A DNA stretch of 64,000 nt from the NCBI GenBank assembly GCA_025454955.1, contig JALONL010000012.1, positions 1-64,000 of the forward strand, given 5' to 3'. This stretch comes from Bacteroidia bacterium. GTDB lineage: Bacteria; Bacteroidota; Bacteroidia; Palsa-965. A model generated the notes under the pieces. That model was not told the origin of the DNA and made no database searches. It was given only the letters and a program-made list of their open reading frames with translations. This document shows, piece after piece, positions 9,001 to 17,386 of the stretch. The stretch's first letter is position 1; each line of letters begins with the position of its first letter. The position numbers and the translations under genes are program-made.

Positions 9001-9008
9001 CTACCCAA

Positions 9009-9127
9009 ACCTGAGCAAAGCGAAGCCACCAAAAACCTGAGCAAAGCGAAGCCACCAAAAACCTGAGCAAAGCGAAGCCACCAAAAACCTGAGCAAAGCG
9101 AAGCCAACCTGAGCAAAGCGAAGCCAC
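9009..9127. repeat. 26-bp tandem array upstream of the 9163 gene
   Basis: The unit CTGAGCAAAGCGAAGCCACC (plus AAAAAC) starts at 9011, 9037, 9063 and 9089 with a 26-bp period. A fifth copy at 9109 follows a shortened unit of 20. Each copy contains the heptamer GCGAAGC. A related 26-bp array lies beyond the far end of the next gene. Confidence 0.9.
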
Positions 9128-9162
9128 CCCCTTCACTCCACACCACACATCCAAAACCACAC

Positions 9163-9621
9163 ATGGATCCCATCTTCAAAAAACTAAACATAAAAACCCA
9201 ACCCGAGCTAATCATCCTCAACGCCCCCGACAGCTTCCGCACCCACATGGAAGCCATGAGCGACATCACAAAAATCCGCGAAAAACTCACCGGAGTCAAA
9301 TCCGCCGACTTTGCCCTGGCATTCGTCACCCGCCAGATAGAAATCGATGAAATCGCCCCAAAACTCGCGCAACTGCTCACCGGCGATGCCATACTCTGGT
9401 TTGCCTACCCCAAAGGCACATCAAAACGCTACAAATGCGATTTCAACCGCGACACCGGCTGGAAAAGCGTTGGCGATCAGGGCTTCGAACCCGTTCGAAT
9501 GGTAGCCATCGACGAAGACTGGTCGGCCCTGCGCTTCCGCCGCGTCGAACACATCAAAGTATTGACCCGGGGTAAAAAAATCACCTTCTCCGAAGAAGGC
9601 AAAAAACGCATCCAAAAATAA
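9163..9621 (+). CDS. Conserved hypothetical protein flanked by repeat arrays
   Basis: A 152-residue soluble protein of unknown function. Stretches such as ILWFAYPKGTSKRYKCDFNRDTGW and RMVAIDEDWSALRFRRVE look strongly conserved and recall uncharacterised bacterial families (DUF3052-like, from memory). No catalytic motif is recognised. The start is the first ATG after the upstream 26-bp array. The gene is isolated, with a related 26-bp array on each side. Codon use resembles neighbouring core genes, so there is no sign that the gene itself is foreign. Confidence 0.7.
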   Translation: MDPIFKKLNIKTQPELIILNAPDSFRTHMEAMSDITKIREKLTGVKSADFALAFVTRQIEIDEIAPKLAQLLTGDAILWFAYPKGTSKRYKCDFNRDTGWKSVGDQGFEPVRMVAIDEDWSALRFRRVEHIKVLTRGKKITFSEEGKKRIQK

Positions 9622-9633
9622 AAAGGAGAGAAA

Positions 9634-9737
9634 TTGAGCGAAGCGAAACCCTCAAACCGTTGAGCGAAGCGAAACCCTCAAACCGTTGAGCGAAGCGAAA
9701 CCCTCAAACCGTTGAGCGAAGCGAAACCCTCACCCAA
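9634..9737. repeat. 26-bp tandem array downstream of the 9163 gene
   Basis: The unit TTGAGCGAAGCGAAACCCTC (plus AAACCG) starts at 9634, 9660, 9686 and 9712, exactly 26 bp apart. It shares the core TGAGC(A/G)AAGCGAA(G/A)CC and the GCGAAGC heptamer with the array at 9009-9127, in the same orientation, but the rest of the unit differs. Confidence 0.9.
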
Positions 9738-9754
9738 AACAAAGCCACAAAAAA

Positions 9755-9788
9755 CAAACGGGCGATGAAGTAAATCATCGCCCGTTTG
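9755..9788 (-). terminator. Terminator of the gldKLMN transcript
   Basis: A 14-bp stem (CAAACGGGCGATGA with its complement) and a six-base loop lie 24 bases past the gldN stop. On the minus strand it is followed by a T-rich tract, as expected for intrinsic termination. Confidence 0.8.
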
Positions 9789-9812
9789 CTTTATAAGTTT
9801 ATCACTACACTC

Positions 9813-10676
9813 TTAGAAGTGCCAGAGATCATGCTCATACACAAAGATATCGTTCTTAATACGCTCTGATTCAAACAAAGCATCAAGCCCCTGTGTATAA
9901 CCACGAACAGTACGGTCAAACACGTTGGTTTCTTTGTGAATATAGCTCTGGAACATACGCTTCCAGAAAATATCATCCAGTGAACGACGCTCGGCATCAG
10001 TCTTGGTATTATACACCTCATTACGGGCAAACACCGGACGGCACTGCGGGAAATAAACCCAGAACAGGGCTTTATAACCCACCACCTCGCCACTCGAAGG
10101 ATCTTTCTTTTCCTGAAGCGGGCAAATACCGAGGATACGCACATCCATTACCGAACGCTGCTTATCGAAGAACCAGTCTTCTTTAATCCAGTAGGCTTTT
10201 ACATCAATCGAGGTAAGTTCTGTTTTTACCGGCGAAATAATGTAAGTGCCCGGGTTGTTCGGGTCTTCAGTTTGCTGTGTCGAGTCGATCTGAACAAAGA
10301 GATCATTCAACTGTGCAATCGACATTTTTACATTAAACTCATCGTCAAGCGCAGCATTGTCGAAAGCGAAGATTTCACGCTCAAGCAATGCCTTCTTGAT
10401 TACATCAAACATACTCTTGCGGTTGTTGATCGGTGTTTCAGGATAGTACAGCGGGTGATTGAACTTCTCGCGAAGTTCAATGGTACGCCATACGCGCTTC
10501 GACCACATTACATCCGCCTCACGCAGGTGGGTGTAAGGAATCGGGCGGCGGTTGAACGTGTTTTCCTTTAAATATAACTGATCGGAAAACGTAGGATCAA
10601 GTACCTGAGCATGGCCGACCTGAGCAAAAAATGCTGCTGCAACGATCAGTAAAAAAGCAAACTTGATAGTTTTCAT
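9813..10676 (-). CDS. gldN: Type IX secretion/gliding protein GldN
   Basis: A 287-residue periplasmic protein, with a signal peptide ending near GHAQVLDP. It matches the GldN/PorN family (KRVWRTIELREKFNHPLYYP, IKEDWFFDKQRSVMDVRILGI, ALFWVYFPQCRPVFARNEVYN). PorN-type proteins form a ring with the GldK/PorK lipoprotein at the inner face of the outer membrane. The gene is last in gldK-L-M-N. An unusually strong Shine-Dalgarno sequence (AAGGAGGA on the minus strand at 10681-10688) lies four bases before the start, although such sites are rare in this phylum. Confidence 0.95.
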   Translation of the reverse strand: MKTIKFAFLLIVAAAFFAQVGHAQVLDPTFSDQLYLKENTFNRRPIPYTHLREADVMWSKRVWRTIELREKFNHPLYYPETPINNRKSMFDVIKKALLEREIFAFDNAALDDEFNVKMSIAQLNDLFVQIDSTQQTEDPNNPGTYIISPVKTELTSIDVKAYWIKEDWFFDKQRSVMDVRILGICPLQEKKDPSSGEVVGYKALFWVYFPQCRPVFARNEVYNTKTDAERRSLDDIFWKRMFQSYIHKETNVFDRTVRGYTQGLDALFESERIKNDIFVYEHDLWHF

Positions 10677-10680
10677 GATA

Positions 10681-10688
10681 TCCTCCTT
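10681..10688 (-). promoter_or_regulatory. Strong Shine-Dalgarno sequence of gldN
   Basis: The minus strand reads AAGGAGGA, ending four bases before the ATG. It is one of three near-perfect sites in the gldK-L-M-N run; neighbouring genes outside this run lack such sites. Confidence 0.8.
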
Positions 10689-10699
10689 CAGAAGATGGT

Positions 10700-12352
10700 T
10701 TACTTCACTTTAATATTCACCCCGGGAATTTTACGGAGCGATCCGTCGGGGCCCTGTACAGTAATTTGCTCAAAAAACACTTTACCACCGGGTTTTGCGC
10801 TGGCAAGAAGTGTTTTCATTTCGCCGGTAAGCGCAGGGCCGTTGGCTTTTTTATCCACGAATACGCCGTTTACGTTCATTGACATTACAAACGATATCAC
10901 TTTGAACGAAAGGTCGAAATCGAAGTTTTCCATACGGGCAAAGATACCGCTGGCGGCATTGAGTTCGCCTTTGGTCATCTGTCCGTCGCCTTTGATGTTG
11001 CCGAGGTAAGCTACAGGATCAGGCACACGCTTGATACGGAACTCAAATGTACCCATCGACTTGCTGGCACCGTTCAGCTTGGCGTTTACCGAAATGGTTG
11101 CTTTGGCTCCACCGGTAACACGTACAATGTAATCGCCAGGTTTACCGGCCGAAGAAATTGTACCGCCGTTCATCGACGGTGTAATATCGCTCGGAGCCAC
11201 GCCGGCGGCTGAAATGCTCACCGGGTTATCCACACCAATGTAGAACACGTTCATTTTGGTGGGCGATACGGCAGCAGAAGGTGCGGCTACCATGTATTCC
11301 GACTTAAACGGATACGAAGAATAGCTGCCATCTGGCTTTTTCACGCGGATAAGACCCGACCACTGCTGCAAACCGGTTGAACCGGCGCTCACTTCGTAAA
11401 GGCTCATACCATCAGCACCGGGCTTAACGGTGGTAGAGTCGATGGGGCCAATGGGCTTGCCGGTAACGGTGTCCACTTTGCAAAGCCAAACAGAAGGTGC
11501 CTGGGTAGAGTTGTAAGCGGCAACCAGAATGTTGGCGGTGTATTTCTCACCGGTAAGTACATAGCTGGTGGGCGCAATTACACGGGCAGCCACGGCGTCG
11601 AATTTGAAGTCGTTTTTGTTGATCGAGCTCAGAAGCTCGTTTACTACGTCGCCTTCGGTATTCTTCACGTCATTCTGAATACGGGTAAGGTTGGCCAGCA
11701 TAGCCGAAATGGGCATGTGGTAGAAGTTGTACCACTCCCACGATACCATTTTCTCCTGATCGGTAGAATACTGATCCTGGGTATCAAGGATTGAAAGGTT
11801 TTTACCAATCGAAGCCTGTGCTTTATCGTCAAGCTGCGACAGCAAAAACTTCTTGTAATCGGCCAGTTTTTGCTTGAGCATTTTAGATGGCTTATCCTTT
11901 TCAATGGAAGCCGGATCATCACCAATCATATAAAGGGTGGGAATATCATAATCGTCCGGTTTTTGAAGATAACGCGAACGCAATGTATCACCCTGTTTGA
12001 TTAAGGCCGGATCTTTCTTATCGTGAGCCATACCAAATTCAACCTGTGCCTTGAGTTCAGCCTTCAGATCCTGAATGTATTTGGAAAGCTTGTTGGCTTC
12101 GTCCTTTACCTTGGTGGCTTTCTCGTAAAGCGGCTTGGCTTTCTTTTCGTCGTTGGCCATGGCAGCCGCAAACTGCTGGTAAAGCAGTCCGTTTTTGCCG
12201 TCAATACCGCGGTTGGTATTGATGAGACCTTCTTCAATTACGATGAAGGAGTTGATGATCTCTTTCGAGATGTTGAGCGCGAGAAGCGCAGTCAGCACGA
12301 GATACATCATGCCGATCATCTTCTGACGCGGTGTTTGTTTTCCACTTGCCAT
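10700..12352 (-). CDS. gldM: Type IX secretion motor protein GldM
   Basis: A 550-residue inner-membrane protein. It has a short cytoplasmic N-terminus (SGKQTPRQKMIGMMYLVLTALLALN), one membrane helix that packs into the GldL motor bundle, and a long periplasmic part of stacked domains reaching towards GldK/N. With GldL it converts proton motive force into movement and secretion. The N-terminal helix carries the conserved MIGMMYLVLTALLALNIS signature and the length is typical. A strong Shine-Dalgarno (AAGGAGGT on the minus strand, 12361-12368) precedes the start by eight bases. Confidence 0.96.
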   Translation of the reverse strand: MASGKQTPRQKMIGMMYLVLTALLALNISKEIINSFIVIEEGLINTNRGIDGKNGLLYQQFAAAMANDEKKAKPLYEKATKVKDEANKLSKYIQDLKAELKAQVEFGMAHDKKDPALIKQGDTLRSRYLQKPDDYDIPTLYMIGDDPASIEKDKPSKMLKQKLADYKKFLLSQLDDKAQASIGKNLSILDTQDQYSTDQEKMVSWEWYNFYHMPISAMLANLTRIQNDVKNTEGDVVNELLSSINKNDFKFDAVAARVIAPTSYVLTGEKYTANILVAAYNSTQAPSVWLCKVDTVTGKPIGPIDSTTVKPGADGMSLYEVSAGSTGLQQWSGLIRVKKPDGSYSSYPFKSEYMVAAPSAAVSPTKMNVFYIGVDNPVSISAAGVAPSDITPSMNGGTISSAGKPGDYIVRVTGGAKATISVNAKLNGASKSMGTFEFRIKRVPDPVAYLGNIKGDGQMTKGELNAASGIFARMENFDFDLSFKVISFVMSMNVNGVFVDKKANGPALTGEMKTLLASAKPGGKVFFEQITVQGPDGSLRKIPGVNIKVK

Positions 12353-12360
12353 TGCTGTAA

Positions 12361-12368
12361 ACCTCCTT
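12361..12368 (-). promoter_or_regulatory. Strong Shine-Dalgarno sequence of gldM
   Basis: AAGGAGGT on the minus strand, eight bases upstream of the gldM ATG. The spacing and match are close to ideal. Confidence 0.8.
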
Positions 12369-12404
12369 GGTTACGGTTTTGATGGATTTAGTTTACAGTC
12401 GCTG

Positions 12405-13274
12405 TTAGCGGCGAACGTTCATAGCGGTGAGCATGTTACCGTACACAGTGTTCAACTGCTCGAGGTTGCTGGCGAGCGTGTTGATTTCCTGGCGGTACTT
12501 CTGTGTATCGTCGAGCGATTCGTTGAGGTTGCTCAGTACGCGTCCAATTCCTTCGTAAAGGGTATTGGTGGCTTTGAGGTGCTCGTTCGAACCCTGGAGC
12601 TGCAACTCGTAAGCTGCATTGAGTGCCGAAAGGTTTTTCGAGATTTTACCAAGCTGGTCGTTGTAGTTCTGCGACTCTTCGTTGGCAAGGGCAAACGACT
12701 CGAGCGTTTTTGAAGCACGACCGTAAGCACCGGCAAGCTGATCTACTGAGCTGCTCACGCTTTCGTTGGCGCGCTCATAAGCCTGCGACAGAGCCGAAAC
12801 TGTGCCCGAAGCCTTGTTCATATTGTCAGAGAACTCTTTCGAAGCCACGCTCGCATCGGCAATTTCGCCGAGCTTCTGGGTGCTTTCGCTCAAACGATGG
12901 AAACCCTGACCAAGACTTTCGAGAAGCTCCGGTCCGATTTTGGCTTCCTCCAGCATTTTATCGAGCTGGCCGGTAATAGAGTCGCCTTCTTTGCCACCGG
13001 CAAGTTCGCGGCCACGGTTACCGTCTTCGTCATTAATACCGGCAAGTTCCGGGTAAACAAGTGTCCAATCTACTTCTTCATGCAAAGGTTCAAAGGCAGA
13101 GAAGAAGAAAATCACAGCTTCGGTGCCCAGACCGATGATCAGCATAAGACCGGCACCCGGCCAGTGCTGAATTTTAAAGAGAGCTCCTACGATTACAACT
13201 GCTGCGCCGAAACCGTAAAGCTTGGCCATGAAGTTTTTCCACTTCTTACTTGCAAAGAGACTGTTACCGCTCAT
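12405..13274 (-). CDS. gldL: Type IX secretion motor protein GldL
   Basis: A 289-residue inner-membrane protein with two N-terminal helices (around residues 16-62: GFGAAVVIVGALFKIQHW, then GLMLIIGLGTEAVIFFFSAFEP). The remainder is a long cytoplasmic coiled-coil-like region rich in Glu, Ser and Asn. The Glu in the second helix (GLGTEAVIFF) corresponds to the proton-pathway residue expected of the family. GldL pentamers surround a GldM dimer to form the rotary motor. Unlike gldK, gldM and gldN, this gene has no Shine-Dalgarno sequence before its start. Confidence 0.95.
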   Translation of the reverse strand: MSGNSLFASKKWKNFMAKLYGFGAAVVIVGALFKIQHWPGAGLMLIIGLGTEAVIFFFSAFEPLHEEVDWTLVYPELAGINDEDGNRGRELAGGKEGDSITGQLDKMLEEAKIGPELLESLGQGFHRLSESTQKLGEIADASVASKEFSDNMNKASGTVSALSQAYERANESVSSSVDQLAGAYGRASKTLESFALANEESQNYNDQLGKISKNLSALNAAYELQLQGSNEHLKATNTLYEGIGRVLSNLNESLDDTQKYRQEINTLASNLEQLNTVYGNMLTAMNVRR

Positions 13275-13339
13275 TGGTGTGCTTGTTTGTTTGGTTAAGG
13301 TTAAAATATTAAATTATTGGTAGAGGGAGTGTGTCCGGT

Positions 13340-14764
13340 TTACAGGGCATCGTCTTTCGAACGGCCGAGGAAAGTCATTACGCAGCGGAAACCAACATAG
13401 CATTTTGCGGTGTCCTGATATTCATACGTGCGTGAACTGTTCTGCAGATAGAAACCCACATCTTTCCACGAACCGCCGCGGATAACCTTGCGGCACAGTA
13501 CAGGCACGTTTTCATCCTGCACAGTGGTTTCGTATTCGTAGTTGGTGTTCAAGTCGTGCATGAAATCGTAAGCCGACTCGTCGAAGGCGTTTGAAGTCCA
13601 CTCGGCAGCGTTTCCGGCCATGCAGTAGAAGCCCCAGTCGTTCGGGTTGTAGGCAAAGATGTTTACAGTGTGGAAACCACCATCGTCGATGTACGAACCG
13701 CGCATGGGCTTGAAGTTACCCAGGAAGCAGCCGCGTGCATTGCGGATGTAGGGACCGCCCCAGGGATACGGGCTCAGTTGCAGACCGCCGCGTGCCGCAT
13801 ATTCCCATTCGGCCTCGGTGGGCAGACGGAAATCCTGAACAGTGGCTTCGTCGTTGCTAGAAAGGAAGTTGTTGAGCAACATGGTACGCCAGATGCAGAA
13901 AGCACGGGCCTGACGCCAGGTTACACCCACCACCGGATAATCGTCGTAAGCCGGGTGCCAAAAATACATATTGGTCATCGGCTCGTTAAACGAGTAAGTG
14001 AAATCGTGAATCCAGGCGAGGGTGTCGGGATATACGTTAATGATATCCTTAATAATGAATACACTGCGGTCGAAGCCAGTCTTACCATTTACGGTATAGC
14101 TGCCGTTGCCGGTGGGCCACTGACGGCCGTTCTGGCCCGTTGTGGTTTTGGGTACAAAGCGGTTGCCTGTGCCGGGATTTTTTCTGGCGGCAGTTTTCAG
14201 GTCGATCCGGTAATACTCGTAAATAAGTTTACGGGTATCAATCTCCTTGCGGCCCCAGAAACGTTCGTTGGCGGGCAGGTACAGCGGGTCAAGGGCTTCC
14301 TTGTACTCCACGGTGGTTTCACCCCAGTCCACTTTTTGTGCACGGTTCAGCGGCGGAGGATCAGGATAGTCGTCGCCAATGTACACCGGGCCATTGTCTT
14401 CGTAGCCACGGAAGTCTTCTTCGAGAATGAGGAATTCTTCCTCAAACTCTTCTGCCAGCAATCTGCGGGCTATAGAATCGCGTACATCGTACACAAACTG
14501 ACGATACTCGTTGTTAGAGATCTCGGTCTGATCCATGTAAAACGCCTGCAGCGATATGGTTTTAGACTTGGTAGTGTGAGCGTATGGGATGTCCTCATCG
14601 CTGGGACCCATGTTGTAGCTGCCCATGGGGCAATACAGCATACCATACGGGTCGAACGGATACCATGCCGGACGGTCTTGCACGCCCATCAGCTGCCCAT
14701 TCTCCGTATTGCACGAAGATGCGGCAAGCATCGTTATCGAACCCAGAAACAATAGTCGTTTCAT
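13340..14764 (-). CDS. gldK: Type IX secretion ring lipoprotein GldK
   Basis: A 474-residue lipoprotein; the signal peptide ends in LAASSC, with Cys18 as the lipid-bearing residue. The rest is an SUMF1/FGE-like fold (MDQTEISNNEYRQFVYDV, LPTEAEWEYAARGG, CMAGNAAEWTSNAF, VIRGGSWKD, YVGFRCVM) that in GldK/PorK acts structurally rather than enzymatically. It forms the outer-membrane-attached ring with GldN. It is first of the gldK-L-M-N run. A strong Shine-Dalgarno AAAGGAGG lies four bases before the ATG, and the leader contains a 9-bp inverted repeat (14867-14889). Confidence 0.95.
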   Translation of the reverse strand: MKRLLFLGSITMLAASSCNTENGQLMGVQDRPAWYPFDPYGMLYCPMGSYNMGPSDEDIPYAHTTKSKTISLQAFYMDQTEISNNEYRQFVYDVRDSIARRLLAEEFEEEFLILEEDFRGYEDNGPVYIGDDYPDPPPLNRAQKVDWGETTVEYKEALDPLYLPANERFWGRKEIDTRKLIYEYYRIDLKTAARKNPGTGNRFVPKTTTGQNGRQWPTGNGSYTVNGKTGFDRSVFIIKDIINVYPDTLAWIHDFTYSFNEPMTNMYFWHPAYDDYPVVGVTWRQARAFCIWRTMLLNNFLSSNDEATVQDFRLPTEAEWEYAARGGLQLSPYPWGGPYIRNARGCFLGNFKPMRGSYIDDGGFHTVNIFAYNPNDWGFYCMAGNAAEWTSNAFDESAYDFMHDLNTNYEYETTVQDENVPVLCRKVIRGGSWKDVGFYLQNSSRTYEYQDTAKCYVGFRCVMTFLGRSKDDAL

Positions 14765-14767
14765 TTT

Positions 14768-14776
14768 GCCTCCTTT
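14768..14776 (-). promoter_or_regulatory. Strong Shine-Dalgarno sequence of gldK
   Basis: The minus strand reads AAAGGAGGC before CAAA-ATG, a near-ideal ribosome site. Confidence 0.8.
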
Positions 14777-14866
14777 AGTTTCCCTTTGTAAAGTAGTTTC
14801 CTTTTCAGGTGTTCCTTTATTAAAACGACGGCAACGTTTCCAAAATTGCCCTCATCATGCAGAAAA

Positions 14867-14889
14867 TCATCATGTGTGGTACATGATGA
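14867..14889. promoter_or_regulatory. Inverted repeat in the gldK leader
   Basis: TCATCATGT, GTGGT, ACATGATGA form a 9-bp palindrome about 100 bases upstream of gldK. A further half-site TCATCATG lies at 14852-14859. On the minus strand a TATCTTCG box (one mismatch to TAnnTTTG) at 14917-14924 would place the repeat just inside the transcript or next to its start. It could be an operator or a leader hairpin. Confidence 0.45.
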
Positions 14890-14971
14890 CTTTTCCGCAT
14901 TATGAAATCGTTTTTACGAAGATAAAGTCTTTTTGTTACTTTTTAGTTAGTTTCCGGTTTGGGCGCCCAAA

Positions 14972-15961
14972 TTAATCAAAGATTCGGACAGAACCATGAC
15001 CCTCACGAGGTGTTTTGATAACAATTGGAATACAATAGTTTACAAACAACTCGAAAGAACCATTATTATAGTCGTTCAGGCGCGAGGTGGTAAAATCGTA
15101 TGCAAAACCGATTTTCAAACCGGCATCCGGGTTATCGCCCACCTGCTTCTGAAAACCGATCATCGGGCATATCGCATCCTGGAAACGGTAAGAAAGTCCG
15201 CCCCAGAACTGGTTATTGTAAACCATCAATGCGTTAATATCAAACTGTGTTACGGTGGCGTCTGATTTTACGAGGAAAGACGGACGCAGTTCCCAACTGC
15301 CCAGGGGGAAGTTCATGCCACCGGTAAGGAAATAGTGACGGGCTACTTTGTAGGCGAGTGAGTGGGCCACGTTATTGATGGTTACAGATCCATCATCAAT
15401 TGTTGATGCCGGGAGGTGGGTGGAAGAAGCACCAAACCACATGTTCTGACGCTGGAACCACAAGCCGAAGCCCATATCAAAAGCTGTTTTGCTGAGCTGG
15501 GGCGGAATAGAAGCGTCCTGCTGCCAGGCAGTGGTAGCGAGCCACTGGTCGCTGCCGGTGGGGCCTACGTTTTTGCTGAGCGCACCAAGTTCGATACCGA
15601 TACCGAGGGTGCTTCCGCCGTTTTCGTAGCCACCGTTGAAACGCAGGTGGTAAGAATAGGCTGCGCGGTATGCGAGGTTTTGTTCAAAACCAAGCTGATC
15701 GTACATTACGTTAAGTGCGACACCGCCTTTGAGTTTGGGCAGAAACATATCGCCCGAAAACACGCCACTGCGGGGTGAACCATCAAAACCGGCCCACTGC
15801 TGGCGGGCAATGCCCGAGAAACAGAGTGCATGACGGATACCGGCATAGCCAGGGTTCATGAACATTTTGTTAAACATGAACTGCGTAAACTGCGGATCCT
15901 GCTGAGCCGAGGCTGTTAATGCAAATACCGCAAATGCAAGCGTAGTAAGGGTTTTCTTCAT
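14972..15961 (-). CDS. PorP/SprF-family type IX secretion outer-membrane protein
   Basis: A 329-residue outer-membrane barrel of the PorP/SprF family. The start at 15961 is chosen because it begins a normal signal peptide (MKKTLTTLAFAVFALTASAQ) immediately followed by the family hallmark QDPQFTQFMFNKMFMNPGYAG; an upstream in-frame start would add 76 unconvincing residues. PorP-type proteins anchor or help export type IX substrates with the type B tail. The position directly upstream of gldK matches the porP-porK-L-M-N order of Porphyromonas rather than the sprE-gldK order of Flavobacterium. A 14-bp perfect palindrome (TTTGGGCGCCCAAA, 14958-14971) abuts the stop codon. Confidence 0.92.
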   Translation of the reverse strand: MKKTLTTLAFAVFALTASAQQDPQFTQFMFNKMFMNPGYAGIRHALCFSGIARQQWAGFDGSPRSGVFSGDMFLPKLKGGVALNVMYDQLGFEQNLAYRAAYSYHLRFNGGYENGGSTLGIGIELGALSKNVGPTGSDQWLATTAWQQDASIPPQLSKTAFDMGFGLWFQRQNMWFGASSTHLPASTIDDGSVTINNVAHSLAYKVARHYFLTGGMNFPLGSWELRPSFLVKSDATVTQFDINALMVYNNQFWGGLSYRFQDAICPMIGFQKQVGDNPDAGLKIGFAYDFTTSRLNDYNNGSFELFVNYCIPIVIKTPREGHGSVRIFD

Positions 15962-16094
15962 AGGTCGCAAGTGTTTTGCCACACGTTTTCCTGTGCAAAT
16001 AGTACTCAGGCGGTGGCTAAGATAGTTATTCGTTTTGATTATCCAAGAATTTTTCAACGTTTCCATGTTCGTTTTTCTTTCGGGAATCCGGTTT

Positions 16095-17282
16095 TCAACT
16101 GAGTTTTTGAAAAGTTTGCCACCAACGGTCGGGCATTTCTTCGCTGCAGGCCACTTCGTAGTCGTTGTAACTGCAGGGTACCAGCGCATGACGCTCGAAC
16201 CGCAGTTTCTGGTTGGGCGGATAGGGTACCTCCATCCACCACCGGTCGCTGCGCGAGCTTTTATAGAACACGATTTCGTGTTTATGATCTTTCAGAAACA
16301 CCCGGAAACGGGTATAGTCTGATTTGTCGGCAAAGGGAAAATCCTGCTTGCGGTTGTAATACCCGTCGGCAAAGCACCAGATCATCTGGGCGGCCAGATG
16401 GGCGGTTTGGCCACGGAAGTCGAACGCGGGATTGATTTCGTAAATGCCAAACGAACTCAGCTTATCGCTTATTCCGGCGTAGCGGGCAAGGCGGCAGGCT
16501 TCGTCGCCGGTAAATCCGTTGGGGGTGGCATTGGCGTTGCCGGGTGCTTCGCCCAAACGCACGGCACCCATGTCGAAGCTGAGCAGGTCGGCATTGCGTA
16601 TTACGGGCTCGGCCAGTTCGGGGGCGCTGCGTACCTGCCCCAGACGGTGCACATCAAAATTGAGCTTGCCCATGAGTTCCACCGACGACTGCTCCACGAA
16701 GTATGTCTGGTAGCCGAGGTTGCTGAAATTGAACAGGAAGTTGGGCTGATGCAGGATAATACGGCTCAGGTAGGACTGGCTGCTCAGGTCGTCGCCCGAA
16801 TCGCCGATGTCGAACATGGGGTCGATGGCCAGCAGGTTAACCGTTTGTTCGATGGCTTCGTAGGCAAGGTATTGGGCGTAGGTAAGATCCTGCCCGCCGC
16901 CGAGGATGATGGGAATAATGTTTTGGCGGAGCAATGTGCCCATTACTGTTTTCAGGGCGTAATCGGTATCAGAAGGCGTGTGCCCGGCGCTGATGTTGCC
17001 CAGGTCAATCATTTGCAGGGGCCAGTGCCCGGGGTGCAGGCGGTAAAGGTACTCGCGCACGGTGTCGGGGGCCAGCGAACAGCCTTCGTTGCCCGGGGTG
17101 CGGCGGCCTTCGCACACACCGATGAGCGCCATTTTTGCGTCTTCGTGTGCCGGGTAGCCGCTTTCGCGGGTATGAATACGCATCAGACTCCCGAACTGCG
17201 CAGCCTGATAAGGCCGCCCGCCCGAAATCCGCTCAAAATCGACCGGAGTGAAAAAGTCTGAAAAGTCTGTAGCCGTTGACAT
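16095..17282 (-). CDS. Arginase/formimidoylglutamase-fold protein with incomplete metal site
   Basis: A 395-residue protein of the ureohydrolase (arginase/agmatinase/formimidoylglutamase) fold, which normally uses two Mn ions. The family's three metal motifs can be located but are altered. GGDHS is GGGQD (128-132, His replaced by Gln131). DAHxD is DPMFD (154-158, His replaced by Met156). SxDxD is SFDMG (235-239, second Asp replaced by Gly239). Three of six ligands are therefore missing, and hydrolase activity is doubtful. It lies between topA and the porP-gldKLMN block on the same strand, so a role linked to secretion or an as yet unknown binding function is possible. Confidence 0.8.
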   Translation of the reverse strand: MSTATDFSDFFTPVDFERISGGRPYQAAQFGSLMRIHTRESGYPAHEDAKMALIGVCEGRRTPGNEGCSLAPDTVREYLYRLHPGHWPLQMIDLGNISAGHTPSDTDYALKTVMGTLLRQNIIPIILGGGQDLTYAQYLAYEAIEQTVNLLAIDPMFDIGDSGDDLSSQSYLSRIILHQPNFLFNFSNLGYQTYFVEQSSVELMGKLNFDVHRLGQVRSAPELAEPVIRNADLLSFDMGAVRLGEAPGNANATPNGFTGDEACRLARYAGISDKLSSFGIYEINPAFDFRGQTAHLAAQMIWCFADGYYNRKQDFPFADKSDYTRFRVFLKDHKHEIVFYKSSRSDRWWMEVPYPPNQKLRFERHALVPCSYNDYEVACSEEMPDRWWQTFQKLS

Positions 17283-17327
17283 GATTTGCTGTTCTGATGG
17301 TTATAACACAAAGATGGAGAAAAGATA

Positions 17328-17350
17328 CAGCCCGCCGGAGTGGCGGGCTG
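17328..17350 (-). terminator. Terminator after topA
   Basis: A 9-bp stem (CAGCCCGCC with GGCGGGCTG) lies 37 bases past the topA stop, followed by a T-rich stretch on the minus strand. It separates topA from the arginase-fold gene. Confidence 0.7.
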
Positions 17351-17386
17351 CAAGAGATATTGTAAACAGTATGTTGAAAACGTGGC

